This document shows positions 13,453-27,901 of a stretch of DNA of 64,000 nt, in pieces. A program made the translations under genes and the position numbers. Each line of letters opens with the position of its first letter. Position 1 is the first letter of the stretch. Origin of the DNA: Trochalopteron elliotii (Eukaryota; Chordata; Aves; Passeriformes; Leiothrichidae); contig JANPWX010000168.1 in the NCBI GenBank assembly GCA_024734555.1, forward strand, positions 316,425 through 380,424, written 5' to 3'. A model generated the notes under the pieces. It did not search any database, was not told the origin of the DNA, and saw only the letters and a list, made by a program, of their open reading frames with translations.

Positions 13453-15315
13453 GACAATGTTCACTTCACAGGGTAAAAGTAATAATTATTTAGTGTGCTG
13501 GTTTTACTCACAGTATCCACACAGGAAGTGATCAAATTTGCCATGCACAGACAGATGGAGACAAACAGGCTGTTGTGTTTTAGTTGTTACAGAAAACTGG
13601 AGGTTATCACATTGCTCTCTGTCTCAAAAAAATCAATCATTGCCGTTAGAAGCTTCAATTTCAAGATCATAAGATGGACGAATACCAGCCAAAAGTACTA
13701 AGAGATTTCTGTGCGTGAGCAGTGCAACTTTGTCTCCTTTGTTGCCTTTTTTGATGTTGCATTCTTAGAGGATATTTGTATGCATGTGACAAAAGCCAAC
13801 TGCAGTGATTCTGAACGGCACCATAGAATTATACAAATCTGCCAATTAGTGTGAATAGGTTATGGGTGTGCTATGGCAAGTGTCAGCATGGCCCAAGTCT
13901 GTTAGTTCCCCAGTTCCAGAAATGTTTAGCAGCCATTGACAATCTCTGGTCCTTTCATCACATTTCTAGAATTTTGTACTGGAATAATTACATAGTTTTA
14001 TTTCTTCTCTTTCTATGTGTGTGTTTGCTGTGAGAGAGGTTGACTGTGCCAGTTGTATTGAGGCAAAGATGAGGGATTAAGTAAAGGAGGTGTGGGAGAT
14101 GATTTGCTTTGTATGTTCTGATCTGTGCTATCAGCTTTTGGTTTGCCAGGCTTGTTTGCTTTTAATTCACAAAACCGGTACAATATTTTATGCTGTATTG
14201 TGTAGTGCTTTTTATAATGGTGCATCTGCTGTCTGTGCTACAAAAATGCAGGTTTTATTTGTCAATATATGCTACATGCGAGGCAAAATCCTCCTTTGTT
14301 AAAAACCTGTAAACAAATGATTGGTTTTGTTAACAGTCTTTGTTATGTTAAGGACTTGAATTTTCATTTTTTGTTTTTATACACAAAATATTGCTCAAGT
14401 GAAATTGTGGTAAGAGTGATGTTATCAAGGTTTGTATCTGATTCTCCTTTTCTGTGATGGGTTTCTATTAAGTGCTTTTGTGTTTCGTAAAATTGATAAA
14501 TCTCAGATTTTCCTTCTCCTATAATTTGTTAATCTGAGGTAGAGAAGTGTCCAGTCTCTCTGTCCCTTTACACTTAAATAATTAAGCTTTGAAATGAAAA
14601 GGAAAACGTGAAGCAACAAAGAAACAAAGTGGCTGAGGACTGAAAATGGGATTAGTTTGAATTGTGAAGTCAGACCAAGCATCTGTGTCTGTCAGATGGG
14701 ATGACAGGAATTGTAACAAGTTACTTTGACAGCCGCTTACTCCATAGAGAGATTATGCTGAGTTCATTTGCAGGTTTGTGTTTAACCTTAGCTGACAAAA
14801 TGATACTTAACCTCTTATACAGCCAACCTTTCCAGTTCCAGAATTAATGAATGCTGCCTGAACGATAAACCTAAGGAACATTTTATTTTCTTTAAAGACA
14901 TTTTTTACTTGCTTATTTGTTACAGGCCTGTTATTACACCACTGAAGGGAATGCTGATACATCTAACACTACTGGAAATACATTTCAGAATACGCTTTTG
15001 TGCTTTGCTGAAGTGCTGAACATTTAATAATGCTTTTGAAACTCTGAAACTGTTATGAAAAATAGACAGTTGTCTTTAAAGGAAAAAATGCAAGCAAATG
15101 TTTAAAATATTTGACATGAGTAGTTGAATTCAGGAGTACAAAAAATGTATTGGAGGTTCATAGCACGATTTGAAGTTTGAGCGTATTTTAATTTTGCTGC
15201 AGGTTTTGCAGTAGTTGGTAGAATCCATGTTTGTGGGTCAAAGAATTTCTCTTTTGCAAGGTATTACCTGTCCAGCTAACATATTTTAAACATCCTCTCT
15301 GTCTGTTTCTCCTAG

Positions 15316-15433
15316 ATTCTGGCATACACAGAAGGACTCCATGGAAAATGGCTCTTCTCAGAGATTCGATCTATCTTTTCCCGACGTTACCTCTTGCAAA
15401 ATACAGCACTGGAGATCTTCATGGCAAATAGAG
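15316..15433 (+). CDS. LRBA: LRBA exon: second half of PH-like domain
   Basis: The exon has 118 bases: 39 codons plus one base. The acceptor is TTCTCCTAG ending at 15315, and the donor is AGAG|GTACAG after 15433. The peptide opens [18 protein letters not shown] and closes [14 protein letters not shown]. These are signature stretches of the PH-like domain that precedes BEACH in LRBA and NBEA, including the arginine-rich IFSRRYLL core. In this family the PH-like fold packs against the BEACH domain and forms a groove thought to bind a partner; it does not have a typical phosphoinositide site. The exon starts in phase 0 and ends in phase 1; the leftover G joins TG of the next exon to give valine. 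The residues fit LRBA slightly better than NBEA (EIFMANR), but this exon alone would not separate them. Confidence 0.95.
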
Positions 15434-16410
15434 GTACAGTGAGCTTACAGAAATGAAAAGTGTGGATGTGGGGACATGTGCATTCTGTTTGGATGTTTAG
15501 TCATGTCTGTTCTGACATGGATTTGCGTAGATAGAGGAAGGGCTTGCATTAAATGTATCAGAATTTAAGTTAATATTTTTTTGTAATTTATTTTTTCCTT
15601 CCAATTCTCTTTTCAATGATAAATTATGATCAAGCATGAAAACTCTGCATTATCAATGCCTCACTTTCATTTATATCCACATGTTTATTTGGCATTCACT
15701 GAGGACTCCTGCTCAAGACAGTCCTGCCTCTGATCTGTTATGCATGAAGGATATTTTGTGTCCCCTTAGAGGGTTGATATTGTTAGTTATATACACCAAG
15801 AACTCTGGAATGAAAGAATTTCACTACTGGATTAGACCAGTGACTGCTGGGCCTTCATGCTTTATTTAAAATGTAAAACATTGTTTTGGTAATGATGTTG
15901 TCCAACAGAATATTAATCATATGCATAAAAACTTGTACTCTATGAAGTCATAAATGGCCACTGGTGATACCATAATTAGATTGTTTTTTAGATTTTTAGG
16001 TTGTTGTTTCATACGTGTCATTCACGTGTATCAGACAAAATACAAAGATAGTATTTTGAAGACTATTTCTAGAAAATACCTAGAAAGTAAATTAGTAAAT
16101 GTGTGAACCAGTTACTACATACATTTTTTAAATAGTTCTAGACAGTCAATCTGTGCATATAGGTTTTATTACTATTTATAAAGCAAAACAAATGTAGACT
16201 TTGTAAGACGTGCAACAGTGACAACTTCTGTTGAGATTCCTGTTAGTGATATGTAAAAGGAGTTCTGGAAATAAAAAAAATATGTATCTACAGCAACCTG
16301 AAGGAAAGTTGTCTGATCTGTTGAACACTTGTTCTTAGGGTTGCATTGTGTTGGTTGAGAAAGCCTAAAATGTGTAAAATCATGCTGTGTTTCAACTCTT
16401 GTACTCACAG
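15434..16410 (+). other. LRBA: LRBA intron, phase 1, 977 bases
   Basis: GT at 15434 and AG at 16409-16410. It is AT-rich and contains no recognisable element. A plus-strand open frame at 15636-15869 and a minus-strand frame at 16172-16492 are not supported by any domain; the latter overlaps the next exon on the wrong strand. Confidence 0.9.
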
Positions 16411-16513
16411 TGGGTGTCATGTTCAACTTCCCTGACCAAGCAACAGTGAAGAAAGTGGTTAACTGTCTACCTCGGGTTGGTATTGGTACCATCTTTGGAC
16501 TACCCCAGACCAG
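16411..16513 (+). CDS. LRBA: LRBA exon: end of PH-like domain and PH-BEACH linker
   Basis: The exon has 103 bases. The acceptor is CTTGTACTCACAG ending at 16410, and the donor is CCAG|GTATTT after 16513. With the G carried over it reads [19 protein letters not shown], then [15 protein letters not shown], then the first two bases of an arginine codon. The MFNFPD motif and the ATVKKVV helix close the PH-like fold. The VG-GT-FGLPQ(T/A)R stretch is the linker into BEACH, which in the known PH-BEACH structures lies along the domain interface. GLPQTR with threonine is LRBA-like, where NBEA has alanine. The isoleucine in GTIFGL differs from the serine I recall in human LRBA. The exon enters in phase 1 and leaves in phase 2. 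Confidence 0.95.
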
Positions 16514-20256
<3,743 letters not shown>

Positions 20257-21220
20257 TAGTTTGCAGTCTTACAAACATTTTCTGCTGTGTTTAATATGTT
20301 ACTTGCATGACCATTTAACAGTGTTTCATTTCTTCATGTGTGTACTGATAATAGGGATCATGTTGTGTAAGGATGAATTATTAAGGTATTCTTATTGCTT
20401 CTGATTGATATAATCATTGTTAATGGAAGGTGCTACTAGTTGGAATATATTTCATTTCAAATTTTAATGAAGTTAGAAATGCTGAGGCTGTTAAAGATTA
20501 AAAATTAGCCTTTTCCTGTTTGGGTTTTTTTTCTGATGAGAATTGTGCTTTTTTTTAGTAGCACACCATGTGATACCATTATAAGTTAGGTACTTTTAAA
20601 TCACTGCCTATATTCCAATAGGTAGAAATTTTATTTTATCACTTCCTCTGTGTACCTCTTCAGGTATGCTGGAGTAATGCAGCTGTCCTTTGTCAGACAG
20701 ACATTGGTAGATTTGAACAACTTTTCCAAACAATTCTTTCTGGCAGAGTAGCCTTGTGGGTTTTTTCAGCACTCTCCCCCCATTTGCAGATTCAATATAC
20801 AGCCTGTTTATAGGATGTGATTATTCCCTTGCAATGCTTTCCCAGAAAGGACTATTTCATTTTACGAAGTAGAAGTATCTCTCATTTTCTCTACTAAGAC
20901 CGGGTGCACTGATCAGCAAGCAGGATCTTTTTCTAAAAGGTAGCTTTTATGGGAAATGGCTGGCACATGGAACAATGTAGGTAATTAGTAGAAAAGGTAA
21001 GGAGAGTATTTTAATTGCAGCTTCTTTTTTTTTTTTTTTTTAAGTCTCATATAAATTGGTAATTAGCTACTAAAAAATCCCCATGGAAATATGACAGCTT
21101 TAAAAGTTTTTGCTTTCAGTTTTTCAGTTTGCAATTGATTAAAGTAAACACAGGTCTGTGAAAAGGTTTTATTATTGATTTAGTTTTTTAGCCTTGAAAG
21201 AGGTACTGTATAGTCAGCAA

Positions 21221-21300
21221 ATACATAGACAAATAAACACATACATATATACACATGTATATATATATTTGAATATGTGTGTATATATCTGTATTTGAAG
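21221..21300. repeat. compound TA/CA microsatellite
   Basis: An imperfect mixture of ACATATATACACATG and TATATAT units interrupted by TTGAATATGTGTG. A simple repeat. Confidence 0.75.
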
Positions 21301-22259
21301 ACTGTACCATGCCTTTTGAATGTGTATATGTACACATTTAAAACCAAAGCAGGGATTCTAAGGTACTATTGTTGCAACTTTTCCCAATAATGTTACTTAA
21401 TGTGAATAAGTCATTAACTCTTAAGGTATCTTAGAATGTCTGGCTGACACAGATCCACATTCCTGAGTAAACCTGCACATATTTTATATTTTAACAAATC
21501 TTTAGAAGTTAAACATGTATTTATTTTAATTTTTTTTTTCTTTGTGTAATTCAATAAATGCTGTTTAATAATCCCCTGGCCAGAAAGTATCTGAAGGTAG
21601 TTTACAGCCAAAAACATCTATCACTAAGCTAGAGTACTCTTGTGAATTGCACTTAAATCAACATTGAAAACTTAAAAGTAGCATCAGCCGTGTGTAGTTT
21701 GAGTTAGTACATAAATTAAATATGCTAATCATTAATGAATTCCTTGGTAATGACATGATTTTTGCAACCTCATTTTCCATTAATTTTTGTTATGTGATGC
21801 TTCTGCATAGGTCATGTCATTGCTGAAATAATTGAAGACAAGGAAAAGGATTCTCCAGGTGCTGTATTTCTGAAGGGTCTCCTTTTAATTGTATTTTCAT
21901 TTGTAAAGAGTCAATTCAATCAGCACTGTAGTCCTGGTTTTTCTTCCTCCCTGAAACAGAACATCTTTTTTCTCATTTTAATTTAGGTACTGCACTTACC
22001 TTCATTTGAGAGATTGGATAGCAAACCTGCTCTATTTCTCTGTGGTTTTTTATTAACATTGACTGGTTATATGGATCTCTCTGTTCATGAAAGTAGTCTT
22101 TGAGGAGGATTGCTAAATGTGCTTTCAGTTCTGAGGGAATCTTTCCATTGCTGGTGCTGAGGGAGGGCATTACTTGGATTGCATCTCTATCTACATTCAA
22201 CCTTCTCTAGCATTTGCTGGAAAACTGGAAACTTTGAACAGCACATAATTGTTTCAGAT

Positions 22260-22274
22260 ACACACACACACACA
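22260..22274. repeat. (AC)n microsatellite
   Basis: About seven and a half AC units. Confidence 0.85.
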
Positions 22275-25200
22275 GAGTGAGAGTCTTTATGCCATACTTG
22301 TTTCAAATAAAGCAGTTCAAGTTTTGGTTACTGTTTTGGCATTTCTAGCAGTACCAACTCCATGTAGCTTAAATGTTAAACTTCTGTGCCAGATGATGAA
22401 TTTGTGACAAGTATCTGGAAGACCTTGCTAATGTTCTACTATGAAAATCTGTGGATGTCATGTATATTGTGATATTTTCATTGTAGCACTATTATCTTGG
22501 GGGTAGTGCTTCCAAATATGTGCTAATTAGGTATTGTAATATGTCTGTGTTTTGACACTGCCAGAAGTTTTAAAAATATTTAAAGATATTTCACTTAAAT
22601 GTCTACATAGTTTTAACAGTCATTTATTTCCTTTCCTTATGCATGGCTAGAAACTCAGTTTAGTGCTCTCACTGTGTAAAGAAAAGGGAAACTTTCATTT
22701 TGATCTGGCAGAAAGGAAGTCAGGTCAATGTTTTTACTTTTTTTTTGCTGCCTAAGTGAAGAATTTACTTTTTAAAAATTACTTAGAAATTGTAAATTAA
22801 GTGTCAAATCTAAGTAACAGTTTTTTTTAAATGTCAGCTAAGAGTCCACGGTTAGTACAGATTTAAAGAGCTGCAGAGTGTAGGTTAAACCAACACTTTG
22901 TGTAAGCAGCTTCTTACGGCACTGTTTTGAACATCAGTCACGCAATGATAAACCAAAGCAACTGAAATGGATTGTGGTTAATATTGCTGTCAGCCTGGGG
23001 AACGCTCCTGACAAATGCCAGGAGTGCACTGCCAGTCTGTTACCCTGCTTTGACTCAAGTGTTTATTCCTTAAGAGGTGACTATGGTTGGGAATGAGTAT
23101 TACATATTATATTTATAGAGGTATATATTTTATTTATACAACAGGAACAGTTTCCTACCAGAATGTGTGTCTTTTTCTGCATTACTTATGTTATTCATAA
23201 GCACATTCTTTTCCTTATGCAGTGGAAGCAATAAATTGTGTTGTATTTTTGAATTTGGATAAGGTAAGAAAGTAGAAGTAAAGATACATGGCAAATACTG
23301 AGATATGGAAGCATGATTTTATACTCTCAAAAGTTTGTTACAAGATCTTGCTGTGTGCAAGGAGCTGTTGATAATTTTCCTTTTGTAAGTCACAACATTT
23401 GTGTAGGATCATAAACTGACACTACTGGAAGAAGAAATTTATGCTACTCTTAAATCTTCTTTTCTCTGCACTATAGCTACATGTGTACATAATAATATTT
23501 TTATTCATATTTTTATCTATTCCATGCAATATTTGCTAAATCATCATCAGTTTTATAGAGGCTATTATGTATGTAATGACTTCTTTTCCAGTCAAGTGTA
23601 CAAAAGCAACAAATAGTTCTCACCTTCAGTGAAGTGAGATGTTTAATTGGTACGTGGGAGCCACTGATATAAAACACACCTTGACAGAAGAGAAGTAATA
23701 GATTTTGTTTTTACTACGAAAAATTAGAGTAGTTTTGTTGTTCTGATGGGAACTTCGCTGTTGGATGTTCCTCAGAATGCCAGCCTGAATTCTATTTCAG
23801 GGTGTCCATGTCAGGAGCACAAATACTCTGCATATAAAACTTGTGCTTCATATTTTCCCTCATGTGGAAGCAGATTGCAATGGGCATGAAATTTGCTTAA
23901 TTATTTACCTGTTGGCAAAGGGATAGAAACTAAAAAATGATTTCATGTGAACCTACTAGAGTTTTGCAAATTTAATTTTTTTTTTTCATCTGGAGAGGCA
24001 TTAAAGCTTGTAGAGATATTCTGTGAATCAAGTGCTTTCATGTAGGAAATGTAAATTATATTTTATCCAGCTCATGCTGAATGCACACAAAAAGAGTGCA
24101 GTTAAAAACTGATGAACTCACCAGGACTCAGTGTCCTTCTAAGCGTAAAGAGTGTTCAAAAATTGGACATTAAAGGAGGATGAGAGGAACAGTGTGAGAA
24201 ATAACAAGAGTGGGTGCAATGGCAGTGACTTGTTTTGATAGGCAATTACATCTGGAATTTAGGCAGTAAAACTTTTGAGGCTTGGCACTGCTGGGCTCAG
24301 CACCTGTCCTGGCTGCCTTGTCACTGGTATTTCAGGTAGGAAATTTGTTATCTGTAACTGTGACAAAAGATATCACTTAGTTAAAAAGTATTCTAAAGTC
24401 AGACAGGATAACCTCAGAAGAAAGGGACAAATATTTTTCCTCTCAGGGTGCTTCATGTGAATGCCTGCTTAAAACAGGACATTACAGGAAATAAAATATT
24501 TCAAAATTCATAGTGGGATCCGTGTACTTACGAGTAGGTCCATTAAATTTTCTAGAATTTTGGTTATCTCAAGAAGTAGTATTAGAGGTATTAAAGCCAG
24601 CCTGAATGATACTTGGGATATCAGTGATATCTGAAAAGGATGCACATTTTTAATTATTTGTTTTATATTCTGTTACGGATTTTGATCTTTTTAGTAGAAA
24701 GTATATTTATCAGATCCTCTCCATTTTCAGACAACAGGTTTTCATGCTTTCTTTGTGAAACACAAGTTGCTTCTCAGAGGAGAGGAGCACTTCATCCTCT
24801 CTAAAATTTAGGTTGACAGACCTAAACATTTGACATAACCACATTGGGAGAAACTTTTAGGGAAAGGGAAGCATACAAACAGAAAGTGCTCTCAGCAGAA
24901 CCTTTCTTGTGTTGATTCCATTTAGGAAACCATGAAAGAGCAAAATCCACCTGGGAGAATGAAGACTCTCTTTTCCTGATCTGGTTTCTTTGCATACACA
25001 GAGAGCTGAACAGGGAAGGTGGGAAGAGAATTGTAAAGACAGCCTTTGCAGGAAGCTGTGCAAGATTATTAACTTCACATCCCATGACAGTGCTAGAACT
25101 TTAGGACTGTTATGGGCTTTCTTTGTTTAGATTGGATAATCTATTTTATAATTAGAAACAGTACAAACTAAAGTGTTGAGTAGCCTGTTATATTCCCTTG

Positions 25201-25296
25201 AAAGTTTTGAATTAATAACATCATTTTTTCCCAGTTCTAAACGGGGAAAAGTGATGTTGTGAAACTCTGGAATGCCAGTGACACCCAGACAGATGC

Positions 25297-25590
25297 CGTC
25301 ATGGATGAGCGATAAAATGGGTCGATCGTCCTTTCTGACAGCTGAGCCGATGTCTTGTATCATTTCTGGAAGCACACTTGCCAAAATTGGGAGACAAAAC
25401 TGCAAAGGGCCCCGTGGGTCTGTGGCTGATGTGCCACAGCCCTCTGTCCCTCTGTCCCCAGCCCGTGTCTTCAGCACCACGGTCAGGGACCTTCCCTCGT
25501 CCCTGCCAGTCTCGGCGCCCGGGGTTCAGCACCGTGGACAGGGACACCCCGAGACTATGTCGGGGGAAAACGCAGGGACAGAGCTGCGAG
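25297..25590. other. isolated CpG-rich patch of unknown origin
   Basis: By direct count 17 CpG dinucleotides lie in these 294 bases, against very few in kilobases on either side, which is near the conventional CpG-island threshold. The right half is semi-repetitive: TTCAGCACCACGGTCAGGGA at 25470-25489 recurs in altered form as TTCAGCACCGTGGACAGGGA at 25525-25544. Open frames span it on both strands (plus 25272-25613, minus 25127-25480 and 25299-25547). On the minus strand CCCTTTGCAG, ending at 25400, looks like a splice acceptor and is followed by an open frame reading CLPILASVLPEMIQDIG and then VRKDDRPILSLIHDGICLG. I do not recognise that protein. Possible explanations are a CpG island, a GC-rich retro-insertion, a processed gene fragment or chance. 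Confidence 0.5.
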
Positions 25591-26413
25591 GAAGAGCAAT
25601 TTGTTTAAATTAACTACCTATTGGGTTCTGAAAGCTGACTTAGAGACACTCAACTGTTTGAGTTTTAGTGTCAATTTCTTGTTTCACTTTAAGGGCAGAG
25701 ATTGAGTTGATCTGTTGATTTGAGCTTCATGCAGCATCTGTCTTAGGACCTTTTTACTAACAAACGTGTGATTTCCATAGTGGTCTGTTTCTCCTGTGGA
25801 GACCTGCTGAGGCTGGAACTTGACTCAAATGTATCTCTGTGATGATTTATTAAAACATACTTTCTGAAATCCTACTCTTAGTGTAGATAGATTTACAAAA
25901 AAAGTATTCTGGTAATTTGTGTTGCTCTATGACAGTGTTATAACCATCCTTTTATGGCATCACTTTTGGGGTGTTTCTTGTCTTCAGTTGGTTATTCTCT
26001 GTGTCGCATCACCTTCTCTAAAGAATATTACATTGCCATTCTTACTTTCTCGTCCATGTTCTCTTCCCACCAGAGGCTTATTTTCTGAAGTCACAAGAAG
26101 CCTACTGTTTTTGTTTCAGATGCATGTATCAGTTTCTAGGACCACTTAGCTACCTTCAAACAATCTTTTAATTTTTTTTAAAAAAAATTTAGTTAGGTAT
26201 TAGGGCAAAAGCCAAGCTTACAGGATCAAAAAGAATCATTTTGGTAATAAGCCTAATAATCTTAATCTTGCTTTGCCTCAAGGAGGAGTATTTGTTTGGA
26301 ATGTAGAAATTCCCAAAGATACAAAAAATTGTAGCTCAAAATCAACCATAGATGTTCAAAATGATGTTCTAAGTTTGTATCTGCTGTTATTGTCCATCTT
26401 GCTCTTGTTTCAG

Positions 26414-26544
26414 TTTTAGGTGCCCTGGACATGTGTCACTTTCCAATTGGAAATGAACTGAGGGAGGTTCATGACCGTTTAAATAAACACAAGAAACCAT
26501 GGGGCACACGTCTGGTCATAAAATCGACTAGAAATCAAAATAAA
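26414..26544 (+). other. exon-like open stretch (pseudo-exon candidate)
   Basis: CTCTTGTTTCAG at 26402-26413 is a good acceptor-like sequence, and AAA|GTAATT at 26545 is a moderate donor. Between them one frame stays open and extends to a stop at about 26603, reading GALDMCHFPIGNELREVH and onward. Joined to the upstream LRBA exon in its phase it would read TTT TAG at once, so as an LRBA cassette it would terminate translation. No known family is recognised. Probably a chance decoy exon. Confidence 0.15.
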
Positions 26545-27880
26545 GTAATTTCACACACGTCTTGGGCCATAGACATTCTAAATGTGTGCTTTCTGCCTTC
26601 CTAATGTAAAGTGGAAGTTACTCTCTTCATATAGTCTCTCTTCCTTTTTATATTCATACATTTGAACTCAGCAGATCATGGATGCTACAGCACGCATCTG
26701 TGTAACTCAAATTTCTGAGCAAGCATGATGATGGCCAAGTTAAAAATTGCACTCATCTTAGAAATTAATATGGGATTTTTCTCACCTAACTGGAGCTGTC
26801 TAAAACTGAGTTAGTCGAACTCCTAGGAACAGGAGACCTCTTGGGGTCAAACAACAATCAAGATTTAAAAATAGTGGTCAGAAAATGAGATGGTGGTAAA
26901 ATAATGATAATCTTTGTTTAAGGAGGAGTTTAAGGTAGTTCTTAGGCTGTGGACTTTGATGCACACATCCGCTGATCTTTCTAAAACTCGAATATCAACA
27001 GATAAAAATGTAGATCAAATGAAGGAAATCAATCCAAAAAAAAAAATACTAAGAAAAGATGATACGTTCCTAAAAGCTTGAGGTGAGTAATTTAACAAGA
27101 TTAATTAAAATAATTTAGGTATCATATGCAGCCAGTTACTTGAAGTTGCCTCAGAATCAGAAACACGAGGTTCGTTTCCAAAGTGACATTCCAGAAGTCT
27201 GTTTGGTACTTTATACTGTTCATCATAGATGCTAATCTGAAAAAGAGTGTGAAAAGGGAGCTGATAAAAATTTCTGACAATGCTCGTCTGTTGATGGTAT
27301 TGAAGGTGATGGCTGACTAGTTGGGAGATCTTATGAAACAGGGAATAAGATGATGGATGAATTCACCTTAGGAGCAAAACAATGCATGTGTGAAACAAGA
27401 TACATTGGTGGGCTCTTAGCTGACTATATGTATTCAGAATTGATATAATCTGATTGGAATAGTTTTATGAAACAGTACAGATTACAATAAAAAGCTCCTC
27501 ATACATTCCCAAGTACCCTTTTCTAGCCTTCTGCTGCTCTTTTTCTCAGGCTTGGTGCTTATGTATAATACAGAATAATATATATTTTATTTGTGCCCTG
27601 ACAGAAATCTGCAAAAAATGGAAGTTTGTATCAGCTTTTGGCTTGAGGTCCTGTGCTCTTAGTACAAACAAAAAAAATTATGTTTTTAGTTCTTTAGTTC
27701 TGTCTTAAGTGGATCTGGTGTTATGTACAATGGCAGCTGTTTTCTGTGGCTTGTATGATATGTTGGCAGAGGACCATGGTCTGTGAAAGGAAGACAAACA
27801 GAGAATGTTTCCATCTCCTGCTATGACTCAAGTGTGTGTGGCTTCTCACTTAATCCTGTTTCACAAAATCCATAAAAGGA

Positions 27881-27901
27881 TTTTTTGTTTGTTTGTTTGT
27901 T
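27881..27901. repeat. (GTTT)n microsatellite
   Basis: Four GTTT units after a short T run. Confidence 0.8.

Larger units (their letters stand above)
1..15315 (+). other. LRBA: LRBA intron (3' part), upstream of first visible exon
   Basis: No exon was recognised in these 15.3 kb. The preceding PH-domain exon, expected to end on a whole codon because the exon at 15316 starts in phase 0, was looked for and not seen, so it probably lies upstream of the window. The intron ends in a pyrimidine-rich tract and CTAG acceptor at 15312-15315. It contains a TA-rich microsatellite near the left edge, a truncated CR1 element at 7590, a CpG-rich patch around 13 kb and several homeodomain-motif-rich blocks, listed separately. 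The open frames here are short, lack family resemblance and have no splice context. Confidence 0.85.

Noticed and set aside
25127..25260. C-terminal extension of the minus-strand frame from the CpG-rich patch
   Set aside because: Composition returns to ordinary AT-rich intron and the reading looks like run-on; only the CpG-rich portion is worth testing.
26420..26480. Resemblance of LDMCHFPIG to the start of a discoidin domain
   Set aside because: Similarity ends after about ten residues; nothing downstream follows the domain.
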